Positions 48,099 through 57,046 of a DNA stretch of 64,000 bases are shown here, piece after piece; within the stretch, counting starts at the first letter, position 1; every line of letters begins with the position of its first letter. The DNA is taken from positions 6,882,001 through 6,946,000 of the forward strand of contig NC_065910.1 in assembly GCF_905147045.1 (NCBI RefSeq), in the 5' to 3' direction. Source of the DNA: Nymphalis io (Eukaryota; Arthropoda; Insecta; Lepidoptera; Nymphalidae). The translations under genes were made by a program, and so were the position numbers. The notes beneath the pieces were generated by a model that saw only the letters and a list, made by a program, of their open reading frames with translations, did not search any database and had not been told where the DNA came from.

Positions 48099-48394
48099 TT
48101 TTTTTTTTTTTTTTATAGAATAGGAAGGCGGACGAGCATATGGGCCACCTGATGGTAAGTGGTCACCAACGCTCTTAGACATTGGCATTGTAAGAAATGT
48201 CAACCATCGCTTACACATCCAATGCGCCACCAACCTTGGGAACTAAGATTTTATGTCCCTTGTGCCTGTAATTACACTGGCTCACTCACCCTTCAAACTG
48301 GAACACAACAATATCAAGTATTGCTGTTTTGCGGTAGAATATCTGATGAGTGGGTGGTACCTACCCAGACGAGCTTGCACAAAGCCCTACCACC
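48099..48394 (-). mobile_element. Younger full-length family B inside an older B
   Basis: A 16-T tract, then ATAGAATAGGAAGGCGGACG, to CAAAGCCCTACCACC. It interrupts the host B between GACGTTAT and CTTGTACCTG. It is nearly identical to the copy at 37409, including TTTTATGTCCCTTGTGCCTG, so the two are probably recent sisters. Confidence 0.92.
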
Positions 48395-48445
48395 TTGTAC
48401 CTGTAGTTAAATTGGCTCGCTCACTCTTCCAACCAGAACATAATA

Positions 48446-48587
48446 TCCTCTGCCCAAAGGTTGCCTGGAAGAGATCGCTGCTTAGCGATAAGGCCGCCTG
48501 TTGCACCTCATGCAACTTTTTTGTTTAAAAATTGTAATTTTTAGTTTTGAGTTTGGGTGCAATAAAGTGTCAATAAATAAATAAATA
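48446..48587 (+). mobile_element. LINE 3' tail with (AAAT)n end
   Basis: TGCCCAAAGGTTGCCTGGAA, CGCTGCTTAGCGATAAGGCC, GGGTGCAATAAAGTGTCAAT and an (AAAT)n end. I recognise GCTTAGCGATAAGGCCGCC as a common lepidopteran LINE 3' UTR block. ATAAT lies on both sides (48440-48444, 48585-48589), a possible target duplication. Confidence 0.65.
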
Positions 48588-48660
48588 ATAATACTAAGTA
48601 CTGCCGTTTAGCGGTAGAATATCTGATCAGTGGGACGTACCTACGCAGACTTTAATAGAC

Positions 48661-49440
48661 TTAACTTGCTCATAACCGTACCACTAAGTATATAACAGCT
48701 TTATTTTTAAATGCGAATTAATTATTGTTAAGCATTTTTTTTTTTTGTGTAAATAATTTTAATTTATATTTATTACTTTACAGCAATAATGCAAAAATGT
48801 ATTAAGCTACGCAAAATTTATAATCTTCTTACAGAAATTCCTCTCAGTGGTAACAACATTAATTATTATTTGCATATCAACCACATAATCTTAATTTTAA
48901 TGTAAGGCTTAAGTTTTATTATGTCAAAGAAAATGGAAGCAAAATTAGAATTTCGAAATATAAATTAAATTTATGTTTCATTTGTTATTTAATTTACAAT
49001 TTCAAATTATAATAAAAATATCAATTTAAGATACAATTAAATACACACAAATAATTAATATCAAATCAAAATATACTTAATTTGAGTATGCTTAAATCCC
49101 TTCGATATCATCGTGTTTTATTATTAAATTAAATTTACGGCTAGAATGAAAATAAATATATATTTGATGTTATTGTACTTCAAAGGTATGCAGATTACAG
49201 TTAGGTTATAAAAAGATTAAAGATGCTAAACAATTTTACCTGGATGTATAATTTAGGTATTGAACTGGATTTTAGGCTTCTTTTATTTTGCTTTACTTTT
49301 GATACAATTACATCTGCAATCACAAGCTGTTTGTTAATTTTAAATAAAAGGTTATTTTTTATTTTTAATATTATAATAAATATAACAAAACTATTCTTAT
49401 AATAATCTTTTATTTGGCAGACATTTTTAAATAATATTTT
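48661..49440. other. AT-rich DNA
   Basis: Nothing recognised. Confidence 0.45.
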
Positions 49441-49800
49441 TTCAGGTCAGCTGTTGTCGATTAGTGGAATTGGTTAGTTTTTTGTTACCAAAGTAGAATT
49501 ACACATGACAGGTGTGATAAAATCTTGTTATTTAAAAGGCTTTTGGTTACATCGACATTTCCGTCATTTGATGCTCAATGGAACAAACATCAGCTCAGAC
49601 GTTTGTTATCTATTGACCGTGACGGGCCCTTTGTACAGTGCAATATGCGTTGATACATTGGCTTCAACTTGTGACAAGGATATGACGTCAAGCGCGGAAG
49701 CTGCGACGGAAAACGCTAACGCAGTCAAATATGAATCGAAATTGCATTTGAAACACGGTTATTTTATTTTTGCGATTTGCGGTCGGGATTTAATATGAAA
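49441..49800 (+). other. Isolated GC-richer block with a 97-codon open frame
   Basis: Follows a plausible acceptor (AATATTTTTTCAG at 49433-49445). The frame at 49505-49798 is open for 97 codons, but its protein has no signal peptide, domain or repeat that I recognise. A CRE-like TGACGTCA (49683-49690) lies in GGATATGACGTCAAGCGCGG. It could be an untranslated exon, an enhancer or a chance frame. No repeat match was seen in the window. Confidence 0.25.
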
Positions 49801-50284
49801 CATTTATATATCCGAAGTATTTATGCGTTAGTTAGTGAACATTATTAAATTAATTTATTAAAGTTTATTAATAATTTTCAATCACAATGACTGTCTAATA
49901 ATCTGGTTATCACAGTAGTCACTGCAAATGACTGCTGTGCTAAAGAAATAAAACCCAATATGAAATATAAAACGACCATAATAAACGGCCGCAAGCAATA
50001 TATAAAATATAAAAATAATTGCAAAAAACAAGCTCTTACACAGAAGTTTATTTATATAAAATATAAACATAAAAAAATTAAAAATAATAAGACCTTTTTT
50101 GTAGAATTATCTCGTTTTCTATAACTTTTATTTGTAACCTTTTTCGATGTTTTTAATTTACGAGATAGAGTCGGTTGTAAAAGTTCGATCATTATTACAT
50201 TTTTAACGTCTTCAACACAATAATTTATTTAAAAAAACGAGAAATTGAATATTATTTTACAAAAAACTGTCCTTATTTTTAATG
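49801..50284. other. AT-rich DNA
   Basis: Nothing recognised. Confidence 0.4.
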
Positions 50285-50289
50285 CAATC

Positions 50290-50497
50290 ATAATAATAAT
50301 ATCCTGCGACATTACAAATTATGCAGAGCTAAGGAAACCAGACAACTGATATACTACATATATTACTTTTCTTTTGTAAATACACTATATACATTATATA
50401 TAGTTCATGCACACAAATGTCTGTCCTGGGTGGGAATCGAACTCACGATCTTCGGCGTGAAAGGCGAATATCTACCAACCACGCCAACCGGCTCGTC
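50290..50497 (-). mobile_element. SINE family C copy
   Basis: A (TAA)n tail and ATCCTGCGACATTACAAATT, then GGAAACCAGACAACTGATAT, TGTCCTGGGTGGGAATCGAA (box B) and CACGCCAACCGGCTCGTC (head). Part of the body after the tail is deleted. Confidence 0.9.
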
Positions 50498-52394
50498 AAA
50501 ATCATTATATTATACTAACAAAAACGAACGATTCAAGATGGCGGCCAAGGCTTGTGTGTCGACAAATTGGATTTACTCTTAGGCGCTACCTTCTAACTCA
50601 TTTTAATTTAAAAGTAGATTTTTCGACCAAACTTACGTCTAGTGCTATCTTTTTTTTGTAATGTGAGCTTAGTTCTGTTTTCTACGAACAAACAATAAAG
50701 CTTTTATATGAGTTGAAAACGTGACTACAAAACATTTACAATAAACTAAATCTTCGTAATGGAAATTAAATATAGCTTTTTGTAATGCATCAAGTTCGAC
50801 ACTCTACAAACTCCACTTTCCAAGCACTTCACTTTTAATACTACGTCACAATTAAACTAATACTTCTTGATGTACACTTAAATTTTGCTTGAATTATACA
50901 AAAACAATATCAAATAATCACTTAACAAGTAACAAGCTATAGCGCGATTTAACTGACTACCAACGCCATCTATTATCAAGTAACAAAAAAAAAAATTAAC
51001 ATACATCAAAACTTTTTCCTCCTTATAATATAAGCACCTTGACAATACTTTATATTAGATTTCCCTTTTAAGTCATATCGGACAAAGATAAACAAGCGCA
51101 GAATTAACGAATTTCCGCCAATATTAGTCGATTACAATATAATAAAAACAATTTCACCTAAAGCTAGAGAGAAGGTTGAATTAATATTAAATTATTTTGC
51201 GTTAATCTGTTACTTTTGGGTGAGAATCGGCGAAAATATCAAGTTTGATTTCATCCTTCATTATTTCATCCATAGGACTTTTTTCTTTACATCTTTTCAC
51301 ATTTGCTAAGTATATAAATTAATATAAATGGTGCACGTTACAAAAAGTGCGATGCTCTTCTACCCTGATTCTATTTTCACGTCCAAGATATAACCGACTT
51401 AATAAAAATATATTATTAAGCTTAAAATAAATAACAAAATTATTCAAAATTCTCCAATTATGACTAATTTTAATAATTATTTTTAAAATATCGAGGAAAA
51501 ACACACAAAAATCTAAACTAAAAAAGATTAGATTTAATTCGATCTAGTAAATTGACGATACATAAATACCTGTAAGCTGTACAGACTGCATAAACATAAT
51601 ATTAGTATTAACTTTGCGAGTTTATCTATTGAGTAAAAATACATAAGGAAAGTAATACCGTAGCACAGTGACGCTTATAAATTAAGACAAAAAAGAAAAC
51701 ATGCAACAATGACATTTAAAAAAGTAGACTGAAGTCTGTAATTGAAAGTTTATCCTTTTAAAGAAATTCTAACAACACGCTGTTGAAAGAAAAATGTAAT
51801 ATACTTTTATTGGGTATATAATATATAAATGCTTAATAATATTTAAAGGCAAACAAAATGAACTTTTATAATCATTTTTATAATCCGTATAAAAATTTAT
51901 CTATTGAATTTCTTGTCAACAGAAAAAGCATTAAAAACCAATTTAATGTAATGCATAACTGGCGAAAGTTGGTGCCTAGTCTAATGTAGTATGTTTGTTG
52001 CTATGCAATAAAAACTTCATTTACTAATAACGTTAAGAAAATTTTGATTATAAGTAAATCCTACATTGCAGTATACAAAAGCTACGGCTATATACGTGCA
52101 ACTAAAATATATATCTATTAAAAACAGACTACGATCTTTAATGTATTACAGTGATGCCATTCATCAAAAAACCAATTTTGATTCTCAATTTAAATCTTGT
52201 ATTTTTTGTCTATACTACTGATAATAGGTTTTATGGTCAATTTGACACAAGAATCGCTGTGAAATATTACTATATGTAGAAACTCAAATCATAACTACAT
52301 AATTAACGTATTCAATACAAGATAATCGATATCTATTGCCAAATTATCTTTGTGTATTATGTTATTGATGATCCAAGTTTAATTAAAAAATAAT
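50498..52394. other. AT-rich DNA, no gene
   Basis: A motif pair AGCGCGATTTAA (50941) and CGCCATCT (50964) matches 4523-4553, so a shared decayed repeat is likely. Nothing else supported. Confidence 0.4.
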
Positions 52395-53028
52395 AAGGTA
52401 ATCTGTAAACGTCCCACTAGTAGGCTAAGGCCCTATTTCAAGTTAAGGTTTGGACTAATTCCACATTGCTGTTCCAATTCGGGTTGGTGGAATACACATG
52501 TGGCAGAATTTCAGTAAAATTAGACACATGCAAGTTTTCTCACAATATTTTCCTTCACCGTCAAGCAGGATATGTATGATATATATATATATATATCATG
52601 CCGAGATGGCCCAGTGGAGCCGAGATGGCCCAGTGGTAAGAACGCGGGAATCCTAACCGATGATCGTGGGTTCAAACCCGGGCAAACACCACTGAATTTT
52701 CATGTGCTTAATTTGTGATTATAATTCATCTCGTGCTTAACGATGAAGGAAAACATCGTGAGGAAACCTGCATGTGTCTAATTTCACTGAAATTCTGCCA
52801 CATGTGTATTCCACCAACCCGCATTGGAACAGCGTGGTGGAATAAGCTCCAAACCTTCTCCTCAAAAAGAGGAGAGGAGGCCTTTAGCCCAGCAGTGGGA
52901 CATTCACAGGCTGTTACGGATTACGGATATATATATATATATATGATATTATAAACACAAATAAAGCACATAAAAAGTCAGTGGTACTTACTTGGGATTG
53001 AACCAATTACCAATGGCCCATCCCGGCT
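52395..53028 (-). mobile_element. SINE family A host copy, split by a second A element
   Basis: The 3' half is at 52395-52570 (GTCCCACTAGTAGGCTAAGG to CACCGTCAAGCAGGATATGT). The 5' half is at 52947-53028 (GATATTATAAACACAAATAA to TACCAATGGCCCATCCCGGC). The break falls at the position of ATGTAATTATAAACAC in the intact copy at 43686. Confidence 0.88.
52599..52920 (+). mobile_element. SINE family A nested inside another A, with doubled head
   Basis: Full length, from TGCCGAGATGGCCCAGTGG to CACAGGCTGTTACGG. The first 18 bases (GCCGAGATGGCCCAGTGG) occur twice in tandem at the 5' end. Long (AT)n tracts flank it on both sides (about 52573-52594 and 52927-52945), consistent with a duplicated AT-rich target. 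Box B is GTGGGTTCAAACCCGG, perfectly conserved, so this is a young copy. Confidence 0.93.
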
Positions 53029-53061
53029 CAAGCTTAATTATTGATTACCTTATTATAACAT

Positions 53062-53150
53062 TGAAGCGGCGTGGTGAAATAAGCCAAACCTTCTCCTCAA
53101 AAAGGAGAGGAGGCCTTAGTCCAGCAGTTGGACATTCATAGACTGTTACT
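53062..53150 (+). mobile_element. SINE family A tail fragment
   Basis: GAAGCGGCGTGGTGAAATAA, AAACCTTCTCCTCAAAAAGG, GTCCAGCAGTTGGACATTCA and GACTGTTACTTAC. Confidence 0.85.
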
Positions 53151-53642
53151 TACTTTTTATATAGAAAAAAAACAAATTTGGAACATAGTGCAATAAAATA
53201 TTTTATACTTTTTTGTATAAAATTTTATGTATAAATAAATTCCAGTTTTAAAATTGACAATACCTCTTAAGACCTTTGATGCGATGCTCACTTCAGCATT
53301 TGCATCGCTATAGTGTATTTTAATTAAAATTTCCTCAACGATGTCTTAAAAGGCAACGAGTATTGGCGCTGGCAAACTTCTCATTAAAATTGTGTTATTG
53401 GAAGATGAATAAAACAAATCGATGTTAATTTTATTTTTTTTCTCAATTTTATTTATTATTGAAATGAGTTAGAATCACAGAATACTACCATAAATAATCA
53501 TAAATCTTTGCAGACACGTTTTCTAGGTTACAGAAAAGTATATAGTGTACCTGTCACCTGCAAACAGTGTGTACAAAATCTTATACAACTTACATAATAC
53601 TATGTTTACAAAAACAAAATTTTGTTTGATTGAAATTGACTT
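53151..53642. other. AT-rich DNA
   Basis: Nothing recognised. Confidence 0.4.
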
Positions 53643-53775
53643 TCTTGGTGTAAGGCTTTGTGCAAGCCTGTCTGGGTAGGTCCCACCCACTTATTATATT
53701 AAATATTCTACTGCCAAATAGAATTTTATATTTGCAGTGGTGATCACTTACCATCAGGTGGTCCATTTGCATATT
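53643..53775 (+). mobile_element. SINE-like family B with internal deletion
   Basis: TTGGTGTAAGGCTTTGTGCA and GTCTGGGTAGGTCCCACCCA, then AATATTCTACTGCC joins directly to GTGGTGATCACTTACCATCA and GGTGGTCCATTTGC. It lies 68 bases upstream of the host exon. Confidence 0.85.
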
Positions 53776-53845
53776 ATAAAACAGAGAGATTTATCAATTT
53801 AAAAAAGATAAAAAGAGATTATTTTAATATTTTTCATTTCAGACA

Positions 53846-53905
53846 ATGCATCGAATCTACTCGCTACTGAGCATTTCGTATAACGAATGGATTCGTCAGG
53901 GCTAG
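53846..53905 (+). other. Upstream ORF 1 (19 codons)
   Basis: ATG at 53846 and stop TAG at 53903-53905, within the leader of the host exon and in a different frame from the main ORF. Likely to lower translation of the main ORF if the leader is used as read here. Confidence 0.5.
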
Positions 53906-53916
53906 CGGGGCGATGA
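53887..53916 (+). other. Upstream ORF 2, overlapping the main start
   Basis: ATG at 53887 opens nine codons and ends with TGA at 53914-53916, so its stop overlaps the main ATG as ATGA. This arrangement would make main-ORF initiation depend on leaky scanning, or on reinitiation at the overlap. Confidence 0.5.
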
Positions 53917-54021
53917 CGTGGCTAGTCGAAATGCGAGCAGCTCGTCTCTTGGGCTACCGGCTCAAGATTGGTCTGGTGGTTATTATCATTATGGTTCTTG
54001 GGTTCTTCAATGAAAGTCAAG
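53913..54021 (+). CDS. First coding exon of a secreted or membrane protein (signal sequence), partial
   Basis: The 36 codons encode a basic N-terminus (MTWLVEMRAARLLGYRLK, residues 1-18, with R8, R11, R16 and K18). A 14-residue hydrophobic core follows (IGLVVIIIMVLGFF, residues 19-32), then NESQ at 33-36. This is the layout of a signal peptide with a long n-region, or of a type II signal anchor. An in-frame TGA at 53868 upstream fixes this ATG as the first in frame. It has G at -3. Met7 (53931) is an alternative start and would give a more ordinary signal-peptide length. The exon ends in phase 1, as is common where a signal-sequence exon precedes extracellular modules such as Ig domains. I do not recognise the gene, and no later exon was found downstream. 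Confidence 0.6.
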
Positions 54022-55560
54022 GTAAGTCATGAAATAATTCTTATGCTTATTACTAGTTTTGATTTGTTAGATCTAATAAAAATAAAATTTTAAATCCTTA
54101 AATGTAATTTATGATGCTTGATGATAAACACATTAAGATAACATTCATAAAGATTAAATATAAGTTACACTAAAGGCACGGATAACACGTTGGTGGCGAT
54201 ACAAATAAAAGAAAAAAAATGTTTACACCATGATATATGGACGACGAAAAGCATTTTTTTTAAATGTCATCCGTATTTTTTTAGCGTCAATTCAACAAAG
54301 TTTTATGAAGATATAATTTTGAATGTGGAATATTTGCTGTCGTGTCACGTACTTGACGTCATGTCATGTCAGACTGACAAATATACCTATATAAGATGAT
54401 TATGATTGGAACAATGTTAATTTGTTTATACGGATGTTTTGTTTAGGAGAGCTTAAATATCTGGCTTTGATTTTAATCGAAGGTTAAGACCTTAGCCGAG
54501 ATTGCGCTGGGGTTTCTGTCAGAAATATTTTCTATTGCCCGACCAAGATCAATTTTTGGTTTAATTTTTTTGTACTAGACATAAGACTTAAAGCTTTATA
54601 TACAAGCCCATCTACGTGGAAACTTACTCACCAGCTGATATACCAAATAGGGTATAAGCGAGCCAATGTTACAATGAGAAGTTCTCCGTTAGCGTAATAT
54701 CAGGTCATTGGCACGTCTTCCTCCCTTAGCTATTTTTATTCAGGTATCTGTGTTAAATATTTTTTTTATTATCAATTTCCTTCAGATACGTTTTTTTTAA
54801 TTATTTCTATCATAAAGATCCATTCCCTAAGTTATTAAATATTTTACTGGCGACTAAATATTAAACGTTATGTTAACGAGCGTTAATAAACTTGGTATCA
54901 TTTAAAATAAATTAGAGAACGTGATTCAATTCGAGATTTGAAATATAAATTAACGTTTTTTTGTCCGATATTGTGATTTATTATGATATGTTGCAATTTA
55001 TTATGAACGACAACAAAGTATTTATTTTATTTTTGTACTTTTGAATGTAGTTTTTGATGTAGAATCTATAGTACATTTTTAAAAATAATTCAATAGCACT
55101 GGAAGACTTGTATCTTTTTTAGTCGCACATGAGAAAAGAAAGCAGTATTACTTAGTTTAAATTGGGTATCGCAATATTACTCATTGCTTAATATTCCATA
55201 TGGAAAATAATTTTAAGATTATCTATATTTATATAAGTTGAAGATATTATTCGTATGGACACTCCAATCTCAAGATATACAAGTTCGTATTATTTTTCTT
55301 TTAAAATAAACCTCAAGGCTTTTAGATTAACTTTTGATTCCAAATTCTGTAATTGGTTAAAAGGGAAGGTATTGGCCCGAATCGGGGTTTCGATCGAATC
55401 GAATTCGCCACTAGACAACAAGAAAGTCAAATTAATTACTTGATAATTGTAAAAGTCTTACAAGAAACTTTTAAACATTAAACTATTCATGGATCCGCAG
55501 TGCAGTAAATTGTCTTATAGACTTCAGGAATTCTATATAACGAAAGCAAAATCTTTTGTC
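54022..55560 (+). other. Presumed intron 1, left part
   Basis: Begins with the donor GTAAGT. AT-rich with no coding frame that could serve as a phase-1 exon. Nothing else recognised with confidence. Confidence 0.45.
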
Positions 55561-55567
55561 CAGAAGT

Positions 55568-55795
55568 TTACAGCCTGTCAAGCTTACACTACTGGACAAA
55601 AAACTTCTCTTCTCTGTTTGATAGCAGGCTTGGAGCTTATTCCGCATCGACGCTCCAATACCTGTTGGTATACACGTTTTTCACACTGTTTTTCCTTCAC
55701 CGCCGAAGATGAATTATAAATAAAAATTATTATTATTATTATTCAGTGGCATCTCGATTTGCACCCGCAATTTTCGGGCCACTGAGTCATCCAAG
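55568..55795 (-). mobile_element. SINE family A, diverged, with (TTA)n
   Basis: TACAGCCTGTCAAGCTTACA, AGGCTTGGAGCTTATTCCGC, GACGCTCCAATACCTGTTGG, CCTTCACCGCCGAAGATGAA, then a TTA microsatellite (about 55727-55743) and head remnants ending CCACTGAGTCATCCAAGC. The 76-codon frame here is not a gene. Confidence 0.82.
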
Positions 55796-56989
55796 CTATA
55801 TATATACTTAAATTCTGTTAAAGGTGCAATTGAATCGAACACAGCAAAGCCTTCATAAATTCTGCGTCCAAATCTGTTTGAACATCTGCATTTAATTAAC
55901 TTTGAGTCACCTCATTTACGTATTTCTCTCTAATTCTGAACAGTGTTTGTAATCAAAAACAGGTCAAAGCATTATTCCAATTACCCGATTCTGCATAAGC
56001 CTAATTAGTGGTCTTTGCGTTAGGACATTAATCGACCATTACTTACTTTTTACGACCGCTTTCACTTAACTGCAATTGCTAACTGCAGAATACTCGTTGA
56101 ATATTAGTTAGTGGCCATACAAATTGACTACCGTCATCGCATAATGCGGCGTCCGGCTTGTAAGTAAATTCAGTCTGGATTATCGAATTAGACAGAAGCG
56201 TTGTGCGTGTTTTTATTTGAAAGTCGATTTGAAAGCAATTTTCGGTTTCAATTTTAATTGGAAAATGTAGTCGCAGCTATTAGAATATTTTTTTTAGTTT
56301 TAAACTATTTTCAAATGGTTGGTTTTATCGCTGTTAGTAATGAATGAACGGATATGTGGTTTGCAAATACTAATTGAATACAATGCGTTAAATGATTTAC
56401 GTTTTCGTTTTTTAACGAAGGTAACTATTACACTTTTAGATTACAACAAATGTAAAACTACGTATATTTCAAATTTTTATTTTATATTAATTGTTTATAT
56501 TTGTACTGTAAATATGATATTGTATAAATGTGAAAGTAACTCTTTCTGTCTGTTTGTTAACTAATTACGACTAAGTCACTAAACTAATCATAATGAAGGT
56601 TGACGTAGTAGCTATCTGAGATCTGGATAAGGGCATAGTCATGTAAATGATGAAATTAATGAAAAAAATTATGATAACGAACGGAGTCACAGGACTCAGC
56701 TATTATAATTATAAATACAGGATTATTTAAGTTAATGATTTTTTCTTATTAAATAATTGTTTTATATAAGCCTCGTTATTAATAATTCTAGGTATTCTAT
56801 TAATTTGTAAAACTTCAGAGCTACCTGGCCTGTAACCTCATCTGTCACTACTTCTGGAGTTGTCAGGAAGTAATCTCTTCATAGGGATCCATATTTATAT
56901 TCAGCATTTATTTACTTGTTTAGTTATTTTTACTATTTTAAATGTTATTTGAATTAAACAAGAAGTTAACAATGTTAACATTTTTTTTA
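55796..56989. other. AT-rich DNA, presumed intronic
   Basis: The 81-codon frame at 56319-56564 is AT-driven with no features. Nothing recognised. Confidence 0.4.
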
Positions 56990-57046
56990 TATAAAGCGTA
57001 CTTTCTTACGAAGTATTTGATACTTCGTAAGAAAGTACGCTTTATA
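56990..57046. repeat. Perfect 26-bp stem palindrome at the LINE 5' edge
   Basis: Arms 56990-57015 (TATAAAGCGTACTTTCTTAC...) and 57021-57046 are exact reverse complements around the 5-base loop TTTGA. It lies directly before the first GC-rich bases of the LINE. It may be an inverted duplication made at LINE integration, or an older hairpin that served as target. Confidence 0.92.

Larger units (their letters stand above)
47750..48660 (-). mobile_element. SINE-like family B host copy, split by three insertions
   Basis: Pieces of one B element lie at 47750-47800 (TGCGGACGGGCAAATGGGTT), 48013-48098 (AGGCCACCAACTTTGGGAAC), 48395-48440 (TTGTACCTGTAGTTAAATTG) and 48590-48655 (ATACTAAGTACTGCCGTTTA to GACGTACCTACGCAGAC). 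Their order matches an intact B. The gaps are filled by a C SINE, a younger B copy and a LINE tail. Confidence 0.8.
53843..54021 (+). other. Host-gene exon: 5' leader plus start of coding region
   Basis: Bounded by a pyrimidine-rich acceptor (TTTTTCATTTCAG, AG at 53841-53842) and the consensus donor GTAAGT at 54022-54027. It is 179 bases with higher GC than its flanks and no match to any repeat in the window. It starts with 70 bases of leader and ends after one base of codon 37 (phase 1). The upstream acceptor implies at least one earlier untranslated exon outside what I can identify. If instead transcription starts nearby, the acceptor would be coincidental. Confidence 0.65.
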
